This document shows, one piece after another, positions 36,059-44,583 of a DNA stretch of 64,000 nucleotides. The stretch is taken from NCBI GenBank assembly GCA_014872785.1, contig WKFJ01000014.1, positions 186,001 to 250,000 on the forward strand, in the 5' to 3' direction. Each line of letters begins with the position of its first letter. Within the stretch, counting starts at the first letter, position 1. The notes beneath the pieces are model-generated. The model saw nothing but the letters and a program-made list of their open reading frames with translations. It was not told the DNA's origin and searched no databases. A program made the position numbers and the translations under genes. This DNA comes from Alteromonadaceae bacterium. GTDB taxonomy: Bacteria; Pseudomonadota; Gammaproteobacteria; Enterobacterales; Alteromonadaceae.

Positions 36059-37465
36059 ATGAAATCAGCGTTGGCATTGGCCGTATCTTGCGGTATCGCG
36101 TTATTAACCTCCTTGCCCTCTCAGGCGGATAGTCAATCATTCGAGAAGCAACATAAAACTGATGTAATCCATCGTGTCGCGAAAGCGCTAGAAGACAGAT
36201 ATGTTCTGATCGACAAAGGGAAATTATTTAGCGAGGAGTTATTGTCGCTGAATGCAAAAGGCGCCTTTGATGAAACAATCACGAAAGATGATTTTATAAA
36301 ACAACTTAATAGTTATTTAAGAACCATTACCAACGACAAGCATGTTAGCGTTAGACCTGAACAAAATGGTCAAAGCAATAGTCGACGCATGATAAGGAGA
36401 GTCGCATCTTCTGATTCAGGTACGACAAATGGTGGCCAAAGAAGAGTGGTGAGAGTCGCAACCCCAGCTGAAATGGATCGGAATATTTCAATGCGCAGCA
36501 TGATGGGGATGCCAGAAGGTAAAAGCATTCGATCGGAGATTCTGCCCGGTAATATCGGTGTACTAACGGTTTCAGATCTCATGGGCAGCATGAGTGAAAT
36601 AGACTCAGCCATGGCAAAAATTTCCGATGCCGACGGCATATTGATAGACCTGCGTCAATGTCCAGGTGGCAGTGGCACATTGTCGGGTTTGATCAACAGT
36701 TACTTCTTACCTGAAGGTGTCGAAATCAATCGATTAAAACGGCGCGGACAAGAAGATCTGATCAGCATGAGCCAAAAATTACCTGAAGGTGCCAAGCGTC
36801 AACTGAACAAGCCGCTTTACTTGGTTACCTCGTCATTCACTGGATCAGCATGTGAAGCGTTGAGTTTTGCGCAAAAATATCATCAAACGGGGATCCTAAT
36901 CGGCGAAACAACGGCCGGAGCAGGGCACGCCTCTACACAAGGTTTAGCACCAGTCGGTCATGGCTTATCTGTCTTTGTGCCAGACTCTATGCCGGTTCAC
37001 CCTAAAGTGAAGGGCGGTTTTGAAAAATCGGGTGTCACTCCACAAATTGAAATCAATGCATCAATGGCATTAGACGTTGCGTATCAAACTATGCTTTCTC
37101 GTCTGATATCGGAACAAGGTAAAAAACCTGTTTTGGTTAACGCTTTGACTAATGTTGGGACAAAGATAAATCGGCACATAACTCAACATGTCACTGACTC
37201 CTTAGACCATAAAGATTTTGTCGGTCAATATGACCAGCAGAATAGAATTGTCATGAGAAAAGGCCAATTGCACTGGGTAAGTGCTCAAGGGCGCTATTAC
37301 CCGTTGGTTTCTGAAAGTAAAGATACCTTTCTCAGCTTGTTATCGAGCAAAGATATCAGTGTTCGAATAGAAAGAGACGAAACAGACAAGATTGTTGGAT
37401 TAAGTATTAGAGTCGGCACACAATCACCAGATTGGCAATATCGAGCAAAGGTCGACGCAGCGTAA
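36059..37465 (+). CDS. Secreted S41-family peptidase
   Basis: A 468-residue protein with a signal peptide (ALALAVSCGIALLTSLPSQA). Layout: an N-terminal helical domain (~25-95), a short Arg/Ser-rich linker, then the S41 catalytic core: GNIGVLTVSDLMG, GILIDLRQCPGGSGTLSG, SSFTGSACEALSFAQ with the nucleophile Ser and GETTAGAGHAS, followed by a beta-rich C-terminus. It resembles IRBP/tricorn-type S41 members, with no PDZ domain visible. Typical family role is processing of periplasmic proteins or peptides. Confidence 0.8.
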   Translation: MKSALALAVSCGIALLTSLPSQADSQSFEKQHKTDVIHRVAKALEDRYVLIDKGKLFSEELLSLNAKGAFDETITKDDFIKQLNSYLRTITNDKHVSVRPEQNGQSNSRRMIRRVASSDSGTTNGGQRRVVRVATPAEMDRNISMRSMMGMPEGKSIRSEILPGNIGVLTVSDLMGSMSEIDSAMAKISDADGILIDLRQCPGGSGTLSGLINSYFLPEGVEINRLKRRGQEDLISMSQKLPEGAKRQLNKPLYLVTSSFTGSACEALSFAQKYHQTGILIGETTAGAGHASTQGLAPVGHGLSVFVPDSMPVHPKVKGGFEKSGVTPQIEINASMALDVAYQTMLSRLISEQGKKPVLVNALTNVGTKINRHITQHVTDSLDHKDFVGQYDQQNRIVMRKGQLHWVSAQGRYYPLVSESKDTFLSLLSSKDISVRIERDETDKIVGLSIRVGTQSPDWQYRAKVDAA

Positions 37466-37774
37466 ACTGTTGGACTTATAGGATACTTGAATTACAAAAG
37501 CGGTCCTAGTCTTAAAACTAAGGCCGTTCTTCTTCCAAAGGGTGCGTTTACTCCATGGTTATCCTTGCTTTTAATCGGAATATTGAAAGTCAAATTTCTT
37601 TCGCAACTGCAAGATTTTCAACACCGTATGAAAATACAGTTATAAGTTAATTTAGTGAAAATAGGCTCAAAAATTCTCACTTTCACGCACGTTAATTCTT
37701 ACTTTCTCAAAAGCTGAAATCATAAGGTTATGATTTATATAGCCGTATTCTCAGAGTAATTTACATATCGAGGT
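37466..37774. other. Intergenic region without a recognised gene
   Basis: No gene is seen here. Near 37500-37530 an imperfect hairpin (GGTCCTAGT / ACTAAGGCC) follows the S41 stop and may act as a terminator. The dispersed repeat follows. Confidence 0.4.
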
Positions 37775-37905
37775 CTTGTTAAAACCGAATTCTCACTTTC
37801 CAAAAACAGGATAGGGTAAAAAAATCTAGCGAGGGTGATTAAGTTATTGCTATGATTGGAGAAATTTAAAGAATTAAGCGAATTCAAGCATGCTGAGTTT
37901 TGGAT
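37775..37905. repeat. Dispersed ~130-bp repeat, copy 2
   Basis: It is the counterpart of 7069-7196, with shared blocks ACCGAATTCTC, ATAGGGTAAAA, AATCT, AAGTTATTG, TATGATTGGAG and GTTTTGGAT in the same order and direction. It ends about 28 bases before the GTTAGGT heptamer that opens the DUF4238 unit. Confidence 0.7.
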
Positions 37906-37961
37906 ATGCACGGAACTCGCGGTAATAACACTGTTAGGTTAAATCGCACATTAGGGTGTAT

Positions 37962-39053
37962 ATGGCATCGAATAAAAATCAACATTTTGTTCCTCAATGT
38001 TATCTTCGTCAGTTTGCTGCTGAAAACACAATGACTGCTATTAACCTGTTTAATATTGATAGAGAGAGATTTATTAATTGTGCGCCGCTGAAGAAACAGT
38101 GCTCAAAAAGTTATTTTTATGGTGATGATCTTGAGCTAGAAAAAGCGCTTCAACCCATTGAGGGCCGTTATGCTGGAATAGTTAGAGAAATTAAAAGCCA
38201 GAATTATCACTTAACAGATGAGCATCGCGAGTTTTTAATCCTCTTCTGGCAATTACAATATATAAGGACTGAAGCTGCCTCACGTCGCAGTATTGAAATG
38301 ACAGAAGGCATGGGTGAGGTAGCGGGGCTTGAACCGAAAGACTTTAAAATGGAGATGAAAGAAGCAGTCCAGCTTTCCATGAGAAACTTTGTACGAGAAA
38401 GGCATGTAATTAGCGATCTTAAAGTCTGCCTGATTAGGAATAAAACTAAAATCGACTTTGTTTCTTCAGATGACCCTGCTGTCTTAACTAATAAATGGCA
38501 CTTCCTAGACAAGAGAACCTCTGGGAGTAATTTTGGATTGGAATCTGCAGGAGTAGTTATCTTTCTTCCTATAACTCCTCGAATTTTATGTGTTGGGTTT
38601 GATCCTGATGTTTATAGTATTCCTCACAAGAAAGGCTGGGTTGATGCGAATAACGAGCGTGAGGTAAATCTATTTAATGAACACCAGTATCTAAATAGTC
38701 GAGCAAATATATTCTACCAAGACAAGAACTCGGAAGATCAGGTCTTGGCTTCATTTACTCCAGTCAAGAGGATTAGGCCTAAAGCAAGACATAAAATCAA
38801 TTATGCAATTTTAGATGAAAAATCTGATGGGTACGCAAGATATAAAGTGGTTGATCGGCATGAAGCAGAACTACATAAAGAAGCTGTTATTCATACTGAA
38901 ATGGTTAATCCAACTCCATCTGGGTGGCCACATACTATAAGGTGGAAGCGAAAAGGTTTTGTGTATACTAATGGCTCTGGAGTTGGATATATACGAAAAA
39001 GCAGGATAGATCCTGCAACAAATCACGATTTTGTAAAAGAAAGCGCAAGGTAA
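37962..39053 (+). CDS. DUF4238 family protein
   Basis: From the ATG at 37962 (AGGGTG a few bases upstream) this is 363 residues. It begins with the DUF4238 signature NKNQHFVPQCYLRQFA, followed by the NLFNIDRERF segment, an acidic helical middle (FLILFWQLQYIRTEAASRRS) and a second conserved-looking part DFVSSDDPAVLTN. The family function is not known; it is often found in accessory DNA. The gene is framed by a GTTAGGT heptamer (37933-37939) and an attC-like site (39058-39112). Confidence 0.8.
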   Translation: MASNKNQHFVPQCYLRQFAAENTMTAINLFNIDRERFINCAPLKKQCSKSYFYGDDLELEKALQPIEGRYAGIVREIKSQNYHLTDEHREFLILFWQLQYIRTEAASRRSIEMTEGMGEVAGLEPKDFKMEMKEAVQLSMRNFVRERHVISDLKVCLIRNKTKIDFVSSDDPAVLTNKWHFLDKRTSGSNFGLESAGVVIFLPITPRILCVGFDPDVYSIPHKKGWVDANNEREVNLFNEHQYLNSRANIFYQDKNSEDQVLASFTPVKRIRPKARHKINYAILDEKSDGYARYKVVDRHEAELHKEAVIHTEMVNPTPSGWPHTIRWKRKGFVYTNGSGVGYIRKSRIDPATNHDFVKESAR

Positions 39054-39057
39054 ATGA

Positions 39058-39112
39058 GCCTAATATGGGCGCAATTTGACGTCTAACGGCGCAAATTAGC
39101 CCGGCGTTAGAT
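39058..39112. other. Candidate attC-like site after the DUF4238 gene
   Basis: The 55 bases start GCCTAAT and end GTTAGAT, with internal arms GGGCgcAATTTG and CAAATTaGCCC. The outer CTAA/TTAG and the inner arms can fold as an imperfect hairpin, as attC sites do. The GTTAGGT at 37933 would be the matching 5' junction (complement ACCTAAC, five of seven agree). The gene's stop lies five bases before it. Confidence 0.45.
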
Positions 39113-39148
39113 ACTTGTCAGCGATAATCAATATAAAAGGAATTTGTT

Positions 39149-39367
39149 ATGAATATAAATGCAACATTTTTAGGTCAAGTGGTTTTCTTCTTGGCTATTG
39201 TTATGGTTATTTTCGGCTACATTCTCGGTAAAAGGAAAACTGAAACGCCTAAACTCACGGCATTTGTTGGCTTTCTTACCGCTTTTGTCCCGCCATTAGC
39301 GATTATTTTTCTTATGGTCTTGGTGCTGAAAAGTGATGTTCGGCGCGACAAAGACATAAGTGTTTAA
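39149..39367 (+). CDS. Small membrane protein, unknown
   Basis: A 72-residue protein with two membrane segments (about residues 8-26 and 40-60). AAAGGAA precedes the ATG. It is related in layout to the protein at 23036-23236. Its stop codon overlaps the heptamer GTTTAAC (39360-39366), as gene ends often do at attC sites, but the rest of an attC is not convincing there. Confidence 0.6.
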   Translation: MNINATFLGQVVFFLAIVMVIFGYILGKRKTETPKLTAFVGFLTAFVPPLAIIFLMVLVLKSDVRRDKDISV

Positions 39368-39491
39368 CGCATGTATTTCTTTTAAGATAAAAGGAGTCGA
39401 TTCGTTTAAAGCCGTTGGGCTATCGAGTTTCGGACGCGGTGTAAAGCGTTCGCACGTTAACGTATTAGGCTCGATTTGTAGATGTGAGTGG

Positions 39492-39520
39492 CGGAGCGTA
39501 GGCAATACGCTCCGATTTTT
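39492..39520. terminator. Bidirectional terminator
   Basis: CGGAGCGT and ACGCTCCG pair around AGGCAAT, followed by ATTTTT. It lies between the small membrane gene on the plus strand and the convergent secreted-protein gene at 39534. Confidence 0.75.
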
Positions 39521-39533
39521 AATCTGCGGTGAA

Positions 39534-39995
39534 TTAGGCTTTTTGTCTTAGGCGTATGGTTCTAACTAGTTTCACTGGCTTATCGCCTTCTTTGCCGTCA
39601 ATGCGCACAGTGATAATGTGGCTGCCTTCTTTTTCAACCGAAAAAGGCACAGGGGTGGTGCCGGTGGCATTGTTTAGGTCTATCGCGGTATCGCCAAGTA
39701 ATTTAACGCCTTCCACCGAGCTGATGGTCATTTTGGCTTCATTCAAATCCGCTGGAATGCTGTAGCGAATATTGAAGCTGCCTTCTTCTTCCATTTGATA
39801 GTTTTTAGTGAAAGGATGAAACATCTTAATGGGTGAAGGTGTCCATTTGTCTTTTGCTTGACTGTGCATAGGCATGCCTTTGGCAAACACGCCAAAGCCC
39901 ATAGCGCCATGCTGGTCGCAGGCTAGGGTGGCATTGGTACTAAATAGCAACACCAATGCTGAGGTCGCAATAGTTTTTCGCAGGTTTAGTATCAT
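39534..39995 (-). CDS. Secreted protein next to DUF3299, unknown
   Basis: A 153-residue protein with a signal peptide (KTIATSALVLLFSTNATLA). The mature part starts CDQHGAMGFGVFAKGMPMHS, rich in Cys, His and Met residues, then a beta-sandwich-like stretch (KLLGDTAIDLNNATG, SHIITVRIDGKEG). No known domain. It is six bases downstream of the DUF3299 gene and certainly shares its transcript. The Cys/His/Met start raises a metal-binding possibility. Confidence 0.65.
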   Translation of the reverse strand: MILNLRKTIATSALVLLFSTNATLACDQHGAMGFGVFAKGMPMHSQAKDKWTPSPIKMFHPFTKNYQMEEEGSFNIRYSIPADLNEAKMTISSVEGVKLLGDTAIDLNNATGTTPVPFSVEKEGSHIITVRIDGKEGDKPVKLVRTIRLRQKA

Positions 39996-40001
39996 ATTCT
40001 T

Positions 40002-40562
40002 TTACTCTTCGTAAGGCATGGCGTTGTCTAGCATTAGTGTATACGCAGACGTGCCCAGTTCATTAGAATTCATTGCTATATCAAGCGTACCTTCAAACCA
40101 GAACGGGTCATAAAGGCTGTTTAATTGAATACCTTCTTTGTGTTTTACGTAGATGATTTGATTAGGCGGCGGTGGCGGTAAATGCAAACAAGCGCCGAAA
40201 TACGGAACGATAAAAAACTCTGTGACCCGTTGTTGGTCGTCACTTTCCAAAGGGACAATAAAGCCTGGGAGCTTAATGGCTTTGCCATTGAATGCGGGTA
40301 CAACTTCGGCTGAGGTTAATGCCTGTTGGTAGCGGGCAATTTCTTCAGATTCGCTATTTTCGAGCGCTGCCAAATCATCTTCAGACGAGCCATCTTCAAT
40401 GCCTGCAATAAATTCAGGTGGATTTAAAATAGCTTCCAAATCTTCGGCTGGCATTAACGCTTGCCATTCGATCATTTCATAATCTTTCGCGTGGGCAATG
40501 CTTGCGAAGACCAGAAAAACGGCTGGCACTAGCGCCTTAAGCCAAAAAGATTTAGTGAGCAT
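40002..40562 (-). CDS. DUF3299 family periplasmic protein
   Basis: From the ATG at 40562 it is 186 residues with a signal peptide (LKALVPAVFLVFASIAHA). It ends with the DUF3299 core: IKLPGFIVPLESDDQQRVTE, then FFIVPYFGACLHLPPPPPNQ and IIYV, and the HKEGI..YDPFWFEG part. The family is widespread and linked to exporter or metal loci, without a defined role. The longer start at 40649 adds a leader that is not signal-like. It is upstream of, and coupled to, the secreted protein at 39534. Confidence 0.82.
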   Translation of the reverse strand: MLTKSFWLKALVPAVFLVFASIAHAKDYEMIEWQALMPAEDLEAILNPPEFIAGIEDGSSEDDLAALENSESEEIARYQQALTSAEVVPAFNGKAIKLPGFIVPLESDDQQRVTEFFIVPYFGACLHLPPPPPNQIIYVKHKEGIQLNSLYDPFWFEGTLDIAMNSNELGTSAYTLMLDNAMPYEE

Positions 40563-40724
40563 ACTTATTCGTCGCTTATCAATGAATTGTTTTGTTGCAG
40601 ATTTATACCATAAAACGCTGAATACGGTAACAACCCGCCTAAGGTTCACCTCCAGTTAAATGTCACAAAGTTTAAATACTTACATTGTGTCGAATTGTGA
40701 CCGCATGATTTCCCGCGTGAGTTA

Positions 40725-41501
40725 TCACATTTGCTGTAATTGCATTGCATCATTGCGCTTGTCTACCTTGTGTTGTTCGTCTGAACGGCCGAACTTCCAA
40801 TAGCTGCTTAAATAAAGCTCATTTCGCGATACCGAAAACCGTTCTGCAAACAACGCCCGCATTTCACGCATTTGCGAAAATTCCGCCGCTGCCCAGATAG
40901 AGGGCGTTGAGTCTGGAAAGCTAGCACCAGATATGCGACTGGCTAGCCCACCACTGTTTTGGTCAACCCAGATAACATCGATATCCTTGGGTTTTACCAA
41001 TGCTCTAATGTCGTTTTCTGATCCTACGCTGATAAATGCATAGCCTTTAGTGTCCTTGGGAATACTCTCTAGATGGCTTTCAATGGCGGGTAATGCTGTG
41101 GTATCGCCTGCTAATAGTACCCAGTCTGCCTTGGTATCGACTTGCTTAACACTGCCTGGACCGGCGATGGCAATTTCATCTCCCAGCTTTGCCTTGGCAG
41201 CCCAGGTTGCCGCCGGACCACTAACACCATTGTGAGCATGCAACACCATGTCTATCTGCAGCTGCCCTTTGTTTTTGTCCAATTTACGAATGGTGTAGGT
41301 GCGCATCATTCTTGGTGTATCTTGATGACTTGAAGAGGTAAAGGGCACGCCCGAGGCCTCAAAAATGAGTTTGATGTAAGCTCCGGGCTGTACGGCTGGG
41401 AATTGCTTTAAACGCTCACTTTCAAGGATTACCGATTGCATATTTTCACTTAATCTTGATGTGTCTTTGACACGAGTGATGATAGGGATGGGTTTACTCA
41501 T
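40725..41501 (-). CDS. Siderophore-interacting protein (ferric reductase)
   Basis: A 258-residue flavoprotein of the ViuB/SIP family, which reduces ferric siderophores in the cytoplasm. The FAD part contains PGAYIKLIFEA and RMMRTYTIRK (FAD-binding RxYTxR), and HNGVSGPAATWAAKAKLGDE. The NAD(P)-site part is WVLLAGDTTALPAIESHLE, and the end WAAAEFSQMREMRALF, SSYWKFGRSDEQH is characteristic. A Fur-box match lies 35-55 bases upstream, so it is probably iron-repressed. The siderophore and its uptake genes are not in the window. Confidence 0.92.
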   Translation of the reverse strand: MSKPIPIITRVKDTSRLSENMQSVILESERLKQFPAVQPGAYIKLIFEASGVPFTSSSHQDTPRMMRTYTIRKLDKNKGQLQIDMVLHAHNGVSGPAATWAAKAKLGDEIAIAGPGSVKQVDTKADWVLLAGDTTALPAIESHLESIPKDTKGYAFISVGSENDIRALVKPKDIDVIWVDQNSGGLASRISGASFPDSTPSIWAAAEFSQMREMRALFAERFSVSRNELYLSSYWKFGRSDEQHKVDKRNDAMQLQQM

Positions 41502-41536
41502 ACTTGTCTCCTTTAATTACGCACCCTCTATTTAAT

Positions 41537-41555
41537 AAAAATAATAATCATTCTC
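41537..41555. promoter_or_regulatory. Predicted Fur box
   Basis: On the minus strand the 19 bases read GAGAATGATTATTATTTTT, about 15 of 19 matches to the known Fur consensus GATAATGATTATCATTATC. It lies 36-54 bases upstream of the siderophore-interacting protein start. Confidence 0.75.
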
Positions 41556-41690
41556 ATTAAAGTGATAGAGACAATTATTTAGACTAATTAATTCGATTAA
41601 ATCGAAAAACTTTATTGCGATTTGCCGCGTAACATTTTCTACTAGATAGGGTAAGACCCTACCAACGTTAACAAAAACAAAAGGAAGCAT

Positions 41691-42071
41691 ATGTTTAGTC
41701 ATGTCATGCTAGGTGCGAACGATGTTGAGGCATCGAAAAAGTTTTATGATGCGGTATTAGGCGCAATCGGTTACAAACCGGGAGTAATGGACGATAAAGG
41801 TCGCGTGTTTTACTACACCAAGACGGGCGTTTTTGCGATTACAAAACCGATAAATGGCGAAGAAGCTTGCCACGGCAATGGTTCAACCATTGGCTTCGCT
41901 GTACCTAATGCCGAAGTTGCTCAAGCGTTTCACGCAGCCGGTGTGGAAAACGGTGGTGTTGCTTGTGAAGATCCACCGGGGATTCGAGAAGGTGGCGGCA
42001 AGGCCTTGTACTTAGCCTACCTAAGAGATCCTTCAGGCAATAAAATCTGTGCGTTGCAGCTTGTGAAATAG
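41691..42071 (+). CDS. VOC-family (glyoxalase-like) protein
   Basis: A 126-residue protein with two beta-alpha-beta-beta-beta units. It begins with HVMLGANDVEASKKFYDAVL, then FAITKPINGEEAC, and ends YLAYLRDPSGNKICALQL, typical of glyoxalase/bleomycin-resistance-like proteins. Possible metal residues are His4, Glu in the N-terminal half, and others of the second half. AGGAAG precedes the ATG. The substrate is unknown. Confidence 0.8.
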   Translation: MFSHVMLGANDVEASKKFYDAVLGAIGYKPGVMDDKGRVFYYTKTGVFAITKPINGEEACHGNGSTIGFAVPNAEVAQAFHAAGVENGGVACEDPPGIREGGGKALYLAYLRDPSGNKICALQLVK

Positions 42072-42096
42072 TTCCGCAAAGATCAACAAGCCCTAA

Positions 42097-42471
42097 TTAC
42101 ATTGAAGGGAACGCCTCACATGGTGTTCCCTGATGAAACTTTATTTGCCAGCCAGTGCTGGTTTTTACCCACAGTGAACTTCTTCTGCTGTGTTGTGACT
42201 TATGCCCTTCAATATCTTCTACAAATAACTCGTACGTCAGCAATTTAGCGTTATCAGAAATACCTTCCTCGGCGAAGCGCTGGCCAACAATGGATGTGTT
42301 TTCGTTTTGCTCTTGCGATAACTCCGCGATGATTTGTTCGCGATTAAAGCGGCGGCCGGAAGCGCCGATTTCAATAAATTCAGGGTGTAATAATCGCTCC
42401 AATTCAGCGCGGCTCTTGCGAGTATCGTTAGCAAACAGTGCTTGTTCTTGCTCGATGATGACGTGCGTCAT
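42097..42471 (-). CDS. DUF4440/NTF2-like protein
   Basis: A 124-residue cytoplasmic protein: an N-terminal helix (EQEQALFANDTRKSRAELER), LLHPEFIEIGASGRRFNR, then beta strands ending RRSSLWVKTSTGWQIKFHQG. This fits NTF2-like DUF4440 proteins. It starts nine bases after the acyltransferase stop, and the two form an operon. Confidence 0.72.
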   Translation of the reverse strand: MTHVIIEQEQALFANDTRKSRAELERLLHPEFIEIGASGRRFNREQIIAELSQEQNENTSIVGQRFAEEGISDNAKLLTYELFVEDIEGHKSQHSRRSSLWVKTSTGWQIKFHQGTPCEAFPSM

Positions 42472-42480
42472 AAGTGTTTA

Positions 42481-43335
42481 TTATTGTTGTTTTCGAATAC
42501 CAGTATCTTGCACTTTTTGGTAGAGGAACTCAGTAAGTTCTTGTCGGCCATTGCAGTGCGCCATCTGTTCCCACGTGATAGGGTCGCCAATATCGAGCTC
42601 GATATCGTCATTAAACTTATTCAGTGCTTCATGCACTAAAAGCGCCATGCGCAAAGGCTCGGCGATGTGCGATGCAACGTGGAATTTACGACTGTTGCTG
42701 CCATAAAAATGCACAGGGATAACCGTGGGTTTAGCATCATTAATCAGTTTGGCGGCAAAGGTGCTCCAAGGGCCATCTTCGATTGCGCCAAAGCCAAAAC
42801 GATCTGCGGTTGATACCATGCCCGACGGGAAAATCAGTACCGGAACTTCTTCTTTTAAGAAATGTTGGGCGCACCGTTTAGATTTGATGTTGGTTTTAAT
42901 TGCTTGTTTGTTATTGGCAAAATCTACCGGCAGAAAGTAGGGTGCCAAGTCCCGGTCTTGGCACAGCAGCGAATTGAGCATAATGCGAAAGTCTCCGCGC
43001 GTTTTTACTGCCAAGTCACACAAAATTATGCCATCTACGACACCAAAAGGGTGATTCGCCAAAAACATAACCGGCCCGGTTTTGGGTATTTTTGCCAGTT
43101 GAGATGCATTGTATTTAGGTGTGATATTGGCGCGCACCAAGGCGTTGGCAAAGAAGGTTTCAATATTAAAGGTTTGTGACTTTAGCTCATTGTAGATAGC
43201 TTCTATTTTGCGTCGGCCAAACATGACTTCCAGAGAAGAAACTAACTTTTGAGTGACCCAAGGGTCGTTGGGTTCTACGTAGGAAATACGCGGCTTATCC
43301 CGTACATAAGGCGCTGCAGCAAAGCTTTCAGTCAT
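42481..43335 (-). CDS. Lysophospholipid acyltransferase-family protein
   Basis: A 284-residue protein of the PlsC-like acyltransferase superfamily. The NHPFGVVDGI motif corresponds to the HxxxxD-type block (His and Asp of the catalytic pair) and VLIFPSGMVST to the phosphate-binding block III. It has no strong membrane helix and resembles COG3176-type acyltransferases. It probably makes or remodels lipids. The ATG at 43335 opens a two-gene operon with the DUF4440 protein. Confidence 0.78.
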   Translation of the reverse strand: MTESFAAAPYVRDKPRISYVEPNDPWVTQKLVSSLEVMFGRRKIEAIYNELKSQTFNIETFFANALVRANITPKYNASQLAKIPKTGPVMFLANHPFGVVDGIILCDLAVKTRGDFRIMLNSLLCQDRDLAPYFLPVDFANNKQAIKTNIKSKRCAQHFLKEEVPVLIFPSGMVSTADRFGFGAIEDGPWSTFAAKLINDAKPTVIPVHFYGSNSRKFHVASHIAEPLRMALLVHEALNKFNDDIELDIGDPITWEQMAHCNGRQELTEFLYQKVQDTGIRKQQ

Positions 43336-43577
43336 TAAACATCTCTTATCGTGATACCTCAGGTAAGACTTTGTATAGGGCGATTTAGTTCCAGCTATTT
43401 GTCGCTGAGGTATGACGTTGGGTCTGTAACATAAATTGACGTAAGATGAACATTATTCAATGACAGATAAATGACAATCGGTAGTATTGTGTATGCTTGG
43501 TTAGTTGCCTACTCCAACTAACTGAATATTGGGATATTTAGGCGATATTTCACAGGTGGAAGGTAATTGTTAAGAAC

Positions 43578-44114
43578 ATGGACACTCGTTTTAGTATCTT
43601 AAAATCCTTAAATGCAGGGGATTTTCAGCACCTTAACGGCTCATTAGAAATCCATTTAAAAGGAACTGCAGCGCTGCTTAAACAGTGGGGCGCGTCTGAA
43701 GTTTTGCAAACCGCAGGGCTGTTTCATGCCGCTTATGGCACTGCTGGGCTCAGTCAGCACATGGTGTCTTTAGAGCAGAGGCAGTCTATTGCACAAACTA
43801 TTGGCAAAGACGCAGAAGCGCTTGTGTATTTATATTGCTCTTGTGATAGAAACTTCGTGTTTCCGCAGTTTGGCAAAGGGCAAAACATTGTTTTTCGCGA
43901 CAGGTTTACTGGCACTGATTTTGAACTGTCTAACGATGATGCACTTATGTTTTGCGAGCTGACGGTGGCCAATGAATTGGAGCTGGTTTATGCCAGTGAC
44001 GCCTTTAAAAAACAACATGGGCACGGCTTGTATGAGCTATTTAATCGCATGGAAAAGTACTTATCTCAGTGCGCAAAAGCAGAGTATAAAACGGCGTTAA
44101 GAGATATCATCTAG
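43578..44114 (+). CDS. DUF6817 family protein
   Basis: A 178-residue cytoplasmic protein. It has FQHLNGSLEIHLKGTAALL, WGASEVLQTAGLFHAAYGT, and ALVYLYCSCDRN, matching the DUF6817 family, which is HD-like in layout (HL..GT, AGLFH). The reaction is not known. It is followed by a small membrane protein gene on the same strand. Confidence 0.65.
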   Translation: MDTRFSILKSLNAGDFQHLNGSLEIHLKGTAALLKQWGASEVLQTAGLFHAAYGTAGLSQHMVSLEQRQSIAQTIGKDAEALVYLYCSCDRNFVFPQFGKGQNIVFRDRFTGTDFELSNDDALMFCELTVANELELVYASDAFKKQHGHGLYELFNRMEKYLSQCAKAEYKTALRDII

Positions 44115-44148
44115 CGCTTTATAAAAATCGGTAACGGATTGCCAAGCC

Positions 44149-44583
44149 ATGTTCGACATACATACACGCCTAACTAAACTAGCTTGCTGGCTAATGGCAT
44201 TTAACTGCGTTGTTGGCGCCATTACATTGGCCATTGTGTTACCGACATTTCAATCAGTCGTCGAAGATTTTTCCGCTTCTGCAATTCTGGTAGTGCTGTT
44301 TATCATGCTGCTGGTGTTCAACTTCTACCTTGTTTATCGGGTTTATCAGAAAAGTGTTCGGGCACTTAAAATCAGTGTATGGCTTTATGTCTTACAAATT
44401 ATCAGTATTGAAACTGAGTTCTTTTCGTTTTATCTAAACACTGGTCTGCAGCTTACCCTGTCTTGGTCTTTCGAAAATGTGGTGTTGTCCATTAATTTCG
44501 CCGCATTGGCGATAAGTTTGTTGCTACATAAGGCCTACAAGGGAGTCGCTTACCAAAATGAAACGGTTGCCCCTGTGCCTTAA
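44149..44583 (+). CDS. Membrane protein, unknown
   Basis: A 144-residue protein with four hydrophobic segments (about 10-32, 42-65, 75-95 and 105-125). No family is recognised. It is 34 bases after the DUF6817 gene on the same strand and overlaps the stop of the convergent AraC gene by four bases. Confidence 0.55.
   Translation: MFDIHTRLTKLACWLMAFNCVVGAITLAIVLPTFQSVVEDFSASAILVVLFIMLLVFNFYLVYRVYQKSVRALKISVWLYVLQIISIETEFFSFYLNTGLQLTLSWSFENVVLSINFAALAISLLLHKAYKGVAYQNETVAPVP

Noticed and set aside
39360-39462. Possible second attC (GTTTAAC to GTTAACG)
   Set aside because: The heptamers fit, but the interior does not fold convincingly and the 5' junction does not match.
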